NCBI RefSeq assembly: GCF_008039565.1
Contig: NZ_VDUX01000003.1
Location: forward strand, 124,001 to 188,000
Source: Aeromicrobium terrae
GTDB taxonomy: Bacteria; Actinomycetota; Actinomycetes; Propionibacteriales; Nocardioidaceae
Length of the DNA: 64,000 nucleotides
Direction: 5' to 3'
Positions 44,500-52,499 of this stretch are shown piece by piece. Within the stretch, counting starts at the first letter, position 1, and every line of letters begins with the position of its first letter. Both the position numbers and the translations under genes were made by a program. Under the pieces are notes generated by a model. The model saw only the letters and a list, made by a program, of their open reading frames with translations, was not told the origin of the DNA and did not search any database.

Positions 44500-45300
44500 T
44501 CAGCCGACGAGACGTCGGCGGACGTCCTCGAGGCGCGTGGCGACGGAGCCGTCGATGACCTCGTCGCCGACGACGACCCGGAGGCCGCCGACGATGGACG
44601 GGTCCACGACGACGTTGAGCTGGACGTCGCGTCCGTAGCGTGCGGCGAGCGCCTGGGCGAGACGCCTGCGCTCGTCGTCGCCGAGCTCGTAGGCGCTGCG
44701 AACCTCCGCGAGCACCCGGTCGCGGCGGGCCGCGACCTCGTCGGCGAAGCGGTGGAGCACCGACTCGAACGCGCCCGTGCGGGCCGCTGCGGCCTGCTTC
44801 AGCAGAGCCAGCGTGGCGTCGGTGACCTTGCCGCCGAAGATCGACTCGATCAGCGGCGCCTTGCGGTCGGCCGAGATCGTGCGGTCACCGAGGACGCCGC
44901 GCAGGTCCGCCTCGTGGCGGATCAGCCGGCCGGCCTCGAACAGCTCGTCCTCCAGGGAGTCGAGCGTGCCCGCTGCCGACGCCGCCGCGACGTGGGCCGC
45001 CACGCCCGCGGCCTCGATCGTGTCGGTGAGGTCGCGCGAGGACGCCCAGCGTCCGCGGGCGGCCACGTCCAGCACGGCGAGGGTGGCCGGCGCGATCTTG
45101 TCGCCGAACACGGCCGCGGCCATGCCCGAGCGTGCGTCGGGCTCCGTGGCCGGGTCCGTGAGCATGCGGCGTACCGACGGCGTCGCGTCGAGCGCCGACG
45201 CGACGGAGAACAGCTCGTCACCGAGCTGGCCCGGCTCGCCGGTGGATCGCTCGACGACGTCGAGGACCGCCTCGCGTGACGTTGCCGATACTCCGCGCAT
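44500..45300 (-). CDS. atpH: F1Fo ATP synthase delta subunit
   Basis: Peripheral-stalk delta subunit (266 aa). The N-terminal helical domain is [20 protein letters not shown] onward. The C-terminal region has [20 protein letters not shown] and the family-typical end [20 protein letters not shown] then [20 protein letters not shown]. It is longer than the roughly 180 aa of proteobacterial delta, as in other actinobacteria, but is not fused to subunit b as in mycobacteria. It shares one base with atpF. Confidence 0.95.
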   Translation of the reverse strand: MRGVSATSREAVLDVVERSTGEPGQLGDELFSVASALDATPSVRRMLTDPATEPDARSGMAAAVFGDKIAPATLAVLDVAARGRWASSRDLTDTIEAAGVAAHVAAASAAGTLDSLEDELFEAGRLIRHEADLRGVLGDRTISADRKAPLIESIFGGKVTDATLALLKQAAAARTGAFESVLHRFADEVAARRDRVLAEVRSAYELGDDERRRLAQALAARYGRDVQLNVVVDPSIVGGLRVVVGDEVIDGSVATRLEDVRRRLVG

Positions 45301-45860
45301 CAGGCCTCCGACTTCGGTGCTGATTCCAGGCCGGCGATGAACTCGTCGACCGAACGCTTGGACCGCTCGTCGTCGTCGAACGACTCCCCGACGATGCGGC
45401 CGGCGAGCGTGGTGGCGATGGTGCCCACCTCGTTCTTCAGCTGCGCCAGCGCCTGGGCCCGCTCGACCTCGATCTGCGCCTGAGCGGCGGACGTGATGCG
45501 CTCCGCCTCCACGACGGCCTGCTCACGGTGCTGGGCGACGATCTGGGCGCCCTGCTCACGAGCCTCCTCGCGGATGCGCGACGCCTCGGCGCGCGCCTCG
45601 GCCAGCTGCGACTGGTTCTCGGCCTCGGCAGCCTGGGCCTCGGCCTTCAGCTTCTCGGCCTCTTCGAACTGGGCCTTGATCTTGTTCTGGCGCTCCGTCA
45701 TCGCGTTGTTGATCGGAGGCAGGATCCACTTCCACAGGACGAACAGGATGATCGCGAACGAGACGAGCTCGAACAGGAACGTCGCGTTCGGCACGAGGAA
45801 GTTGTTCTTCTCCTCGGACCCGCCCTCCTCCGCGGCGGCCAGAATGATCGACGGGATCAC
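45300..45860 (-). CDS. atpF: F1Fo ATP synthase subunit b
   Basis: Peripheral stalk b subunit (186 aa). One N-terminal membrane span (TFLFELVSFAIILFVLWKWI) is followed by PPINNAMTERQNKIKAQFEE and a long dimerising coiled coil rich in Ala and Glu. Normal length. Its gene is 3 bases after atpE and ends overlapping atpH. Confidence 0.95.
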   Translation of the reverse strand: MIPSIILAAAEEGGSEEKNNFLVPNATFLFELVSFAIILFVLWKWILPPINNAMTERQNKIKAQFEEAEKLKAEAQAAEAENQSQLAEARAEASRIREEAREQGAQIVAQHREQAVVEAERITSAAQAQIEVERAQALAQLKNEVGTIATTLAGRIVGESFDDDERSKRSVDEFIAGLESAPKSEA

Positions 45861-45863
45861 GGA

Positions 45864-46130
<267 letters not shown>

Positions 46131-46197
46131 TCACCGTCGGTCCGTCCAACGGTGGTCTGGGTGCTGCTTCTGGTGGATGTGAAGTTGTGGGGTGTTC

Positions 46198-46962
46198 TCA
46201 GGCGGGCTGGAGCTCGGGCTCGTGCTCCTTGGCCGGTGCCTCGTCGTGGCCACCTCCGTGGCCCTGCGCCGCCATGCCGAAGTACAGGATCGTCAGCAGG
46301 GCGAAGATGAACGCCTGGATGACGCCGATCGCCATGCCGAAGAGCTTCCACGGCACGGTGGGCAGGGGCGTCAGGTAGGCGGGCAGCAGTCCGATGATCA
46401 GCAGCATGATGCCGCCGGCGAAGATGTTGCCGAAGAGTCGCAGCGCCAGCGTGAAGGGCTTGATCAGCTCCTCCAGGATCGTCAGCGGCGCCATCACGGG
46501 GTACGGCTCGAGGAAGCCCTTGGCGTAGTCGCCGAGGCCGCGCTCGCGGACCGCGTAGACCTGCACCGCGATGATCACGACCAGGCCGAGGGCGTAGGTG
46601 AGGTTGGTGTCGGCGGTGGCCGGCGGCACCTTGTGCTCGGTGGGCACGACCTCGACCCAGTTCGAGATGAGGATGAAGACGAACAGCGTCACCGCGAGCG
46701 GGATGACGAACGGGTTGAGCTTGCCGAGGTTGGCCTCGACCTCCGTGGTGACCCAGTCGACGAGCGCCTCCCAGGCGAGCTGCATCTTGCCGGGGGTCTC
46801 GGCGCTGGCCGAGCGGCGCAGCATCAGTCCGAGCGCGATCACGATGATGCCGGCGATGACCGTCGAGGTGACGGTGTCGGAGTTGAACGTGAACGAGCCG
46901 ATCGAGAACGTCGGGTGGTGGCCGATCTCGATGTCGGAGCTGACGAGGACACTCTGGGTCAT
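46198..46962 (-). CDS. atpB: F1Fo ATP synthase subunit a
   Basis: Proton-channel subunit (254 aa). Start ATG 46962 (MTQSVLVSSDIEIGHHPTFS) overlaps the atpI stop by ATGA. The essential Arg is in KPFTLALRLFGNIFAGGIML, and the last helices contain FGMAIGVIQAFIFALLTILY. An unusual His/Gly/Glu-rich C-terminal tail (AAQGHGGGHDEAPAKEHEPE) follows. Confidence 0.95.
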   Translation of the reverse strand: MTQSVLVSSDIEIGHHPTFSIGSFTFNSDTVTSTVIAGIIVIALGLMLRRSASAETPGKMQLAWEALVDWVTTEVEANLGKLNPFVIPLAVTLFVFILISNWVEVVPTEHKVPPATADTNLTYALGLVVIIAVQVYAVRERGLGDYAKGFLEPYPVMAPLTILEELIKPFTLALRLFGNIFAGGIMLLIIGLLPAYLTPLPTVPWKLFGMAIGVIQAFIFALLTILYFGMAAQGHGGGHDEAPAKEHEPELQPA

Positions 46963-47393
46963 GCCTTGCGGACCTCTCTGAGCAAGGGGATGGCGGTCAG
47001 GGTCAGCGCGATCATGTGGAAGATCGCGAGCCCGAAGATCACGGCGGCGCCGTCGGACCAGTAGATGAACGCGATGCCGAACGCGAGCACCGAGATGAAC
47101 GCGAGCCGCAGGAGCGAGCTGGAGGCCCACGCCTGCTTGGTGACCATGTCACCGGAGGCGATGGCCTTCTGCATGGCGTACTCGGTCATCAGGTGGTTGA
47201 GCAGGCCGAGCACGAAGCCGGCGGCCAGGAAGAGGCCGATGCGCCACTCGCCCAGCGGGACGCTGATCCAGATCGCGGCGATGACCAGCGCGATGCCGAG
47301 CCAGATGGCCGGCTTCTGGTTGCGCAGGGTGCGCGCGACGCTGGCGGGCTCGGGGGGCAGCTGCGGCTCGACGGCCTCAGGCATCTCGCTCAT
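46959..47393 (-). CDS. ATP synthase-associated membrane protein, AtpI-like
   Basis: Membrane protein of 144 aa with four hydrophobic spans (AIWLGIALVIAAIWISVPLG, IGLFLAAGFVLGLLNHLMTE, LLRLAFISVLAFGIAFIYWS, and VIFGLAIFHMIALTLTAIPL). In bacteria a protein of this kind precedes atpB and helps c-ring assembly. ATGA coupling to atpB and its place in the operon support that role. Confidence 0.82.
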   Translation of the reverse strand: MSEMPEAVEPQLPPEPASVARTLRNQKPAIWLGIALVIAAIWISVPLGEWRIGLFLAAGFVLGLLNHLMTEYAMQKAIASGDMVTKQAWASSSLLRLAFISVLAFGIAFIYWSDGAAVIFGLAIFHMIALTLTAIPLLREVRKA

Positions 47394-47402
47394 CGGCCCC
47401 CC

Positions 47403-47660
47403 TCACGATCGAAGGAACGTGCGGACGCGGAGCCAGAACCCGACACCCGCGACGACGATGCCGACGGCGACGCCGACGAGCACGAAGACGGGCGAGGTGC
47501 CGGCACTGCTGTCGACCACGGCGCCGACGACGAGACCGAGGACGATGGACGCGACCAGGAAGCCACCGAGGGTGACGAGGTCGCGGGCGCCGAGCGACGT
47601 GGAGTCGTCGGCGAAACGGGCTGGATCGACGTACGCGTCATCGTCGTCGTCATCGTCCAT
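47403..47660 (-). CDS. AtpZ/AtpI-family small membrane protein
   Basis: A two-span membrane protein of 85 aa. The N-terminus is strikingly acidic (M then seven Asp). The spans are VTLGGFLVASIVLGLVVGAV and SPVFVLVGVAVGIVVAGVGF, with the D-S-S-A-G-T loop between, typical of AtpZ. I start at ATG 47660, eight bases after AGGTGG. It is the first gene of the atp cluster. The 195 bases upstream, to wecA, hold the wecA terminator hairpin and presumably the atp promoter, which I could not define. Confidence 0.8.
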   Translation of the reverse strand: MDDDDDDDAYVDPARFADDSTSLGARDLVTLGGFLVASIVLGLVVGAVVDSSAGTSPVFVLVGVAVGIVVAGVGFWLRVRTFLRS

Positions 47661-47839
47661 CACCCTGACCACCTGCTGGAATTCCCGAAAAGTTCACGCT
47701 ACCAAGGCACACGTCGCCCGTCATCGGGGCGTGGGTGCGCTCATGTGCGTCGGTCGTCATGTTCGGCGGCCGTCCTCGGCGAATTTCGGGGGTCGAACTC
47801 CAGGACCTGGAGTACGTGAAAACTATCACGAGCGTTCCG

Positions 47840-47857
47840 GACCCCCCGCGCGGGGTC
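47840..47857 (-). terminator. Short GC hairpin at the end of the wecA-like gene
   Basis: GACCCC (47840-47845) pairs with GGGGTC (47852-47857) around CCGCGC. It overlaps the wecA-like stop codon and precedes the atp gene cluster. Small, so efficiency is doubtful. Confidence 0.35.
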
Positions 47858-48977
47858 AGCGTGGGGGGACCGGTCTCCAGCGGGGCAGGAGGAAGACGAA
47901 TCCGGCGGTCAGGAGGGCCAGCACGACGAACCCGAGGATGGACGGCCAGCCGCTGAAGAGGGACACCACGACGGTGCCGAACGCGACGAGCCCGGCGACC
48001 GCGTACATGACCAGCACGGCGTTGCGGTGCGAGTGACCGATCTCGAGCAGGCGGTGGTGGATGTGCATCTTGTCGGGGCTGAACGGCGAGCGGCCGGCGC
48101 GCGTGCGGCGCACCACCGCGAGGGCGAGGTCGGCGAACGGCACGAGGAGCATCGCGACCGGCAGGACGATCGGCAGCAGCGACGGCAGGAAGCTCGCCTG
48201 CGCTCCCCCGATGCCCTCGGACAAGTTGGTGGCCGGGAACTGACCGGTGAGGCTGATCGAGGAGCACGCCAGCGTGAAGCCGATGAGCATCGAGCCGGAG
48301 TCGCCGATGAACATCCGGGCCGGGAAGAAGTTGTGCGGCAGTATGCCGATGCACGCCCCGGCCAGGGCCGCCGTGAGCAGGGCGGCAGCGATGGCGCGGG
48401 TCTCGCCGTTCTCGACCGCCAGCACGAAGGCGTAGACGAAGAACGCGACGGCGCCGATCGCGACCATGCCCGCGGCCAGCCCGTCGAGACCGTCGACGAA
48501 GTTGACGGCGTTGGCCGTGCCGACGATGAGGATCACCGTGAAGATCGACGCCTGCACCTGGTCGAGACCGAGCACGTTGCCGTACAGCGGCAGGTAGACG
48601 AACTGCAGGCCGAGCGCGACCACGACCACGCCGGCCAGCACCTGGCCGGCGAACTTGCTGAGCGCGTCGAGCTCGAAGAGGTCGTCGACGACACCCACCA
48701 GACAGATCACCGCCCCACCGACGATGACGGCACGGGCGTCGCCGAAGACGGCGTCCTCGGCGCGCGAGAGGAACGGCAGGTGCGTGGCCGTGAGGTACGC
48801 GGCGACGAGCCCGCCGAGCATCGCCGGGCCGCCAAAGTACGGAGTGGGGACGGCGTGGACGTCGCGGTCGCGGACCTTGGCCACCGCGCCGAAGTGCTGG
48901 GCGAGCATGCGGGCGATCGACGCCAGCAGGTACGTGACGCCCAGCGAGACGCCGAAGACGACGAGGTACTCGCGCAC
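47856..48977 (-). CDS. wecA: Polyprenyl-phosphate GlcNAc-1-phosphate transferase, WecA-like (glycosyltransferase family 4)
   Basis: Integral membrane transferase of 373 aa with about 11 spans. It starts the lipid-linked precursor of arabinogalactan or teichoic-type polymers by moving a sugar-1-phosphate to polyprenyl phosphate. Motifs: VRDRDVHAVPTPYFGGPAML, VGVVDDLFELD (metal-binding DD), NFVDGLDGLAAG, FIGDSGSMLIGF and the HIHHRLLEIGHSH loop typical of WecA rather than MraY. GTG 48977 shares one base with the tsaC stop. In many actinobacteria this gene lies between tsaC and the atp operon, as here. Confidence 0.92.
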   Translation of the reverse strand: MREYLVVFGVSLGVTYLLASIARMLAQHFGAVAKVRDRDVHAVPTPYFGGPAMLGGLVAAYLTATHLPFLSRAEDAVFGDARAVIVGGAVICLVGVVDDLFELDALSKFAGQVLAGVVVVALGLQFVYLPLYGNVLGLDQVQASIFTVILIVGTANAVNFVDGLDGLAAGMVAIGAVAFFVYAFVLAVENGETRAIAAALLTAALAGACIGILPHNFFPARMFIGDSGSMLIGFTLACSSISLTGQFPATNLSEGIGGAQASFLPSLLPIVLPVAMLLVPFADLALAVVRRTRAGRSPFSPDKMHIHHRLLEIGHSHRNAVLVMYAVAGLVAFGTVVVSLFSGWPSILGFVVLALLTAGFVFLLPRWRPVPPR

Positions 48978-49636
48978 TAGCTCGTCTTCTCCTCCGGCGC
49001 GGCCGGCTCGATCGTGTTGTTGAAGGCGTGCAGGGTCTCGATGTCGATCGGCCCGGCACGGAGCACGCGCGGCGTGGAGCTGGTGGCGTCGAGGATCGTG
49101 GACGGGACGCCGGACGGGCTCGGCCCGCCGTCGAGGTAGACGGCGACGGACTCCCCCAGCATCGCCTCGGCCTCGTCGACCGTGGTGGCCGCGGGTTCGC
49201 CGGTGAGGTTGGCGCTGCTGACCGCGAGCGGTCCGGTGACCTTGAGGAGCGCGAGGGCACGGGCGTCGTCGGGCATCCGGACGGCGACGGTCTGGTGGGT
49301 CTCGCCGAGGTCCCAGGTGAGCGACGGCTGCTGCTTGCAGATGACGGTGAGCGGACCGGGCCACAGCGCCGTGGTCATGGCGCGCAGCCAGGACGGGACG
49401 TCGGAGCCGAGCGCCTCGAGCGTGGTGGGGGCGCCGACGAGGACCGGCGGCGGCATCTGGCGGGTGCGGCCCTTCGCCTCGAGCAGCCGCTGGACGGCCG
49501 CCGGCGAGAACGCGTCCGCGGCGAGGCCGTAGACCGTGTCGGTGGGCAGCACCACGAGCTCCCCGCGCTGCAGCGCCTCCTGCGCCGCCTCGATGCCACG
49601 GTCGAGCTCGTCGTCGTCGGCGCAGTCGAACCTCAC
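48977..49636 (-). CDS. tsaC: L-threonylcarbamoyladenylate synthase (TsaC/Sua5/YwlC)
   Basis: Enzyme of 219 aa that makes threonylcarbamoyl-AMP for the t6A modification of ANN-decoding tRNAs. The YrdC fold is clear: LVVLPTDTVYGLAADAFSPA, then LLEAKGRTRQMPPPVLV, LWPGPLTVICKQ, VAVRMPDD and PLAVSSANLTGEPA. It lacks the long C-terminal Sua5 domain. GTG 49636 has no good ribosome site; TAGTCT ends six bases upstream, so it is probably leaderless. It is separated from prmC, its usual neighbour, by 10.7 kb. Confidence 0.94.
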   Translation of the reverse strand: MRFDCADDDELDRGIEAAQEALQRGELVVLPTDTVYGLAADAFSPAAVQRLLEAKGRTRQMPPPVLVGAPTTLEALGSDVPSWLRAMTTALWPGPLTVICKQQPSLTWDLGETHQTVAVRMPDDARALALLKVTGPLAVSSANLTGEPAATTVDEAEAMLGESVAVYLDGGPSPSGVPSTILDATSSTPRVLRAGPIDIETLHAFNNTIEPAAPEEKTS

Positions 49637-49642
49637 CCCCGC

Positions 49643-49648
49643 AGACTA
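49643..49648 (-). promoter_or_regulatory. -10 box of tsaC at the edge of the repeat array
   Basis: TAGTCT (minus strand) lies six bases before the GTG at 49636, giving a leaderless start. The expected -35 region falls inside the first 22-bp repeat. Confidence 0.45.
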
Positions 49649-49655
49649 CCGATCC

Positions 49656-49743
49656 GCTGACGAGAGACTTCCGGCACGCTGACGAGAGACTTTCGGCACG
49701 CTGACGAGAGGATTCCGGCACGTCGACGAGAGGGTTCCGGCCG
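49656..49743 (+). repeat. Left array: four tandem copies of a 22-bp repeat
   Basis: Exact 22-bp period, copies at 49656, 49678, 49700 and 49722. Each begins GCTGACGAGAG (the last GTCGACGAGAG) and the first three end TTCCGGCAC or TTTCGGCAC. There are no spacers, so this is not a CRISPR array. The unit is the reverse complement of that in the array at 50744-50897. Confidence 0.95.
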
Positions 49744-49798
49744 GCATCCTGTGGACTCGTCACTCGCCACGTCGGGGCGATCTCACTTCGATGGCCCG

Positions 49799-50725
49799 AT
49801 GGATTCACTGATCAACGACGGCCATCCGTTCCTGACCGTCGACGAACGAACAGCCGGAATGGCCCCACGCCAGGTTCGCGCCGCGGTGGCACGGGGCGAG
49901 CTCCGTCGGATGTATCGCGGATGCGTCGTCGACAACCGAGTCCCTGACTCTCGTCGTCTGCGCGTCGAAGCTCTCGACCTCATCAAGCCCAAGCACGGCG
50001 TCGCGTGCAACGAGACCGCCGCGTTCCTCTACGGGATCGACGCTTACAAGCCCTCGGAGCGCTTCGAGCTTCGGCCGTTCTTCGTCGTCCCACACGCCAC
50101 GCCACGCATCGAACGGCCGAACGTTCGGTGTCGACAAGCGCTGATCGATCACGAGGACCTCGTCGAAGTGGAGGGAATCGTGGCCACGACTCCGGTTCGG
50201 ACGACGTCGGATCTTCTCCGAGGTCTTTACCGCCCGTACGCGCTTGCCGCTGCCGACGCCTTCGCACGGGCCGGACTGATCCAGCGTGACGAGCTGATCG
50301 ACTACATCGGACGGTTGAAGGGATATCGGTGGATCGTCCAGGCCCGTGGGTTGGCGGTGCTCGTCGACGGCAGGGCCGAGTCGCCGGGCGAGTCGTGGCA
50401 GCGGCTCCGCATCCATGACGCCGGCCTGCCACCGCCTGACCTGCAGGTCGAGGTCGCGCTGCCCGACGGTTCGCTGCGTCGGCTCGACCTGGCCTACCCC
50501 GAGCTCCTCATCGGTTCCGAGTACGACGGCACGATCTTCCACAGCCACGTCGACGACGTCGCTCACGACGTCGAGCGTCGACGCGAGCTGACCGAGATCT
50601 ATGGATGGCGATGGGTCAACGGGACGCGAGCGCGGATCTTCGGCCCCGATCCGTCGTTCGAGATCGAGCTCGGTGAGCTGCTGGGGATTCCTCCCCTGCT
50701 TCCGCGCCGATGGGGTGGCCGCTGA
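49799..50725 (+). CDS. AbiEi-like winged-helix plus DUF559/Vsr-like nuclease-fold protein flanked by inverted repeat arrays
   Basis: A 308-aa protein started at ATG 49799. Residues 1-60 resemble the AbiEi-type winged-helix domain (MAPRQVRAAVARGELRRMYR). Residues 195-275 resemble a Vsr/DUF559 restriction-like nuclease: E198 in SPGESWQRLR, D230 in RRLDLAYPE, and E241-x-D243 in GSEYDG, spaced like a PD-(D/E)xK site. Similar proteins are scattered through actinobacterial genomes as orphan AbiEi antitoxin or DUF559 genes; no toxin partner is present. Codons are less GC-rich at third positions than in neighbours (gttcgg, cgatcac, cttccac), suggesting transfer. It sits exactly between two opposed 22-bp repeat arrays. 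Activity is unproven. Confidence 0.75.
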   Translation: MDSLINDGHPFLTVDERTAGMAPRQVRAAVARGELRRMYRGCVVDNRVPDSRRLRVEALDLIKPKHGVACNETAAFLYGIDAYKPSERFELRPFFVVPHATPRIERPNVRCRQALIDHEDLVEVEGIVATTPVRTTSDLLRGLYRPYALAAADAFARAGLIQRDELIDYIGRLKGYRWIVQARGLAVLVDGRAESPGESWQRLRIHDAGLPPPDLQVEVALPDGSLRRLDLAYPELLIGSEYDGTIFHSHVDDVAHDVERRRELTEIYGWRWVNGTRARIFGPDPSFEIELGELLGIPPLLPRRWGGR

Positions 50726-50743
50726 TCTCTCTCGTCGCGTCGC

Positions 50744-50897
50744 GTGCCGGAACTCTCTCGTCAGCGCGCCGGAACTCTCTCCGCAGCGCGCCGGAACTCT
50801 CTCGTCAGCGCGCCGGAACTCTCTCGTCAGCGCGCCGGAACTCTCTCCTCAGCGCGCCGGAAGTCTCTCCTCAGCGAGCCGGAACTCTCTCGTCAGC
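50744..50897 (-). repeat. Right array: seven tandem copies of the 22-bp repeat, inverted
   Basis: Exact 22-bp period, copies starting at 50744, 50766, 50788, 50810, 50832, 50854 and 50876. Read on the plus strand most copies begin GCGCCGGAACTCTC and end TCAGC; copies 3 and 4 are identical. A degenerate eighth copy (50722-50743) overlaps the end of the nuclease-like gene. The array ends two bases from the stop codon of the next gene. Confidence 0.95.
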
Positions 50898-50899
50898 GG

Positions 50900-51385
50900 T
50901 TACGTGACGCCGTGGACGACGAACGCGATGGCGAGGAACTGGGCGGTGCGGCCGACGAAGACCATCGTCAGGAAGAGCCAGCGGGGCTGGCGGGAGGCGC
51001 CGGCCAGGATCGTGACCACGGCGAGGGGCGGGATGCCGAACAGTGACGACGCCATCACCGTGGCCGCTCCGAGGTAGGGGCGGTCGAGCAGGGCGAGCAT
51101 CTGGTCGCCGAGCCGGCGGACGCGGGCCGAGAACGTCGAGCGGGGCGGCTTGCGCTCCACCGAGCTGCGGACCTTGGAGGAGCCGCGGCGCACCAGCTCG
51201 AACACGATCGCCTTGCCGACCACGGTGCCGACGCCGAGCGACAGGATCGTGACGACCAGCAGCGACCGGGGCACGAACGCACCCATGCCGATGACGTAGA
51301 CCTCGGCGTTGAGGAAGACCGGCAGGATCCCCGAGCCGATGCCGAAGGCGAACGCGGCGCCGAGAAGTGCCAGGTCGCCGCCCAT
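50900..51385 (-). CDS. VTT/DedA-like small membrane protein
   Basis: A 161-aa membrane protein. Spans: LALLGAAFAFGIGSGILPVF, SLLVVTILSLGVGTVVGKAI, YLGAATVMASSLFGIPPLAV, then a last one near the C-terminus (FVGRTAQFLAIAFVVHG). The reentrant-type Gly/Pro pattern (SSLFGIPPLAVVTILAG) resembles VTT-domain (YqaA-like) proteins. ATG 51385 follows AGGG by eight bases. It begins 28 bases after mceF, so it may be the last gene of the mce operon. Function unknown. Confidence 0.7.
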   Translation of the reverse strand: MGGDLALLGAAFAFGIGSGILPVFLNAEVYVIGMGAFVPRSLLVVTILSLGVGTVVGKAIVFELVRRGSSKVRSSVERKPPRSTFSARVRRLGDQMLALLDRPYLGAATVMASSLFGIPPLAVVTILAGASRQPRWLFLTMVFVGRTAQFLAIAFVVHGVT

Positions 51386-51413
51386 GGACGTCACCCTATA
51401 GAGCCGGAACGGC

Positions 51414-52499
51414 TCAGCGGACAGGACCGGGCACGTGGGCAGAACCGCGTTGCTGGCCGCTGAACGACGCGGGGCACGAACGGTCGGCGTCGAGTGGCTG
51501 CCGCACGGTGGACTGCGGGTTGGAGTCCTCCACGCCGTAGGAGCAGAGCGTGCCGAGGGCGATCAGCATGTTGGTCTGCATCCGGCCGCCTGCGAACGCG
51601 CCGACCAGGCTGTCCAGGCCCTTCGGGAACTGGACCAGCATCTCGCGGACGTGCGGGTCGTACGCCGCGAAGATCCCGGTGAAGGCGGAGAAGTCGCGCA
51701 GCAGCGGCGGAAGCGCTTCGACCATCGCGTCGGCGAAGTGCTGCAGCTCGGTCAGCTGCGCCGGGGTGGCGGCGAGGTGCTGGCGGAGCCGCGGGTCGTA
51801 GGAGTCGAGCCAGGCGGCCAGGCTGCGTGTCGATGACGCGAAGCTGCGGAAGTCGTCCGCGGTGTCGATGCCCGTGCGCAGCACGGTGCGGCCGTTCTGG
51901 AGGGTCCGCAGGGTCTCCGGCCAGACGGCGTCGAGCGTGTCGAGCAGCTCGCTGCCGGAGTCGATGACGCGGCCGAGGTCGTCGGGGTCGGCGAACGCCG
52001 CGCTCAGCTCGTCGGTGACGGTGCGCAGGTCCTTGACGTCGATCTGCGCCATCAGGCTGTCGACGGCCGCCAAGGTCTCGGCCACCGACGTCGGGGTGGA
52101 CGTGTGGCTCGCCGAGATCCGGTCGCCGTCGGCCAGGTACGGCGCGCCGTCGCGCACCGGCTGCAGGTCGAGGAACTGCTCCCCCGCCGGCGAGAGCGTG
52201 CGGACGACGGCCTTGGTGTCGGCCGGGACCTTCGAGCCGGGGTTGAGCGACACGTCGGCCTCCACGTGGTCGCCGTCGAGGTCGATCGACGCGACGGACC
52301 CGACTCGCACGCCGCGGTAGGTGACGCCGGAGCCCTCGTAGAGCCCGCCGGTCTCGCTCAGCGACACGGTCACGTGGGCGGGGCGGGCGGCGATCGAGCC
52401 GCCGAGCACGGCCGAGTAGATGTACGCGACGATCAGCACCATCACCATGGCCAGCGCGAGCGCGCCGACCTTGTGCTTCAGCGGCATGTGGCGACGCAT
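51414..52499 (-). CDS. mceF: MCE family protein MceF
   Basis: Sixth Mce subunit (361 aa). One N-terminal membrane anchor (VGALALAMVMVLIVAYIYSA) precedes the MCE domain (VTVSLSETGGLYEGSGVTYR, then GVRVGSVASIDLDGDHVEAD, VSLNPGSKVPADTKAVV). A long helical region follows, expected to form the needle-like tunnel with the other subunits. Its C-terminus is Ser/Pro-rich. The ATG shares one base with the mceE stop. Confidence 0.92.
   Translation of the reverse strand: MRRHMPLKHKVGALALAMVMVLIVAYIYSAVLGGSIAARPAHVTVSLSETGGLYEGSGVTYRGVRVGSVASIDLDGDHVEADVSLNPGSKVPADTKAVVRTLSPAGEQFLDLQPVRDGAPYLADGDRISASHTSTPTSVAETLAAVDSLMAQIDVKDLRTVTDELSAAFADPDDLGRVIDSGSELLDTLDAVWPETLRTLQNGRTVLRTGIDTADDFRSFASSTRSLAAWLDSYDPRLRQHLAATPAQLTELQHFADAMVEALPPLLRDFSAFTGIFAAYDPHVREMLVQFPKGLDSLVGAFAGGRMQTNMLIALGTLCSYGVEDSNPQSTVRQPLDADRSCPASFSGQQRGSAHVPGPVR

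Noticed and set aside
49656-50897. CRISPR array
   Set aside because: The repeats are strictly tandem with a 22-bp period and no spacers, and the two arrays are inverted relative to each other. No cas genes are present.
50701-51077. Open frames reading through the right repeat array (Ser/Arg-rich repeats)
   Set aside because: A 22-bp period shifts frame at each copy, so the apparent protein repeats are a by-product of the DNA repeat. No ribosome site or conserved domain.
50900-51385. Toxin partner for the AbiEi-like protein
   Set aside because: The neighbour is a membrane protein with VTT-like spans, on the opposite strand and beyond the repeat array. It has no AbiEii nucleotidyltransferase motif.
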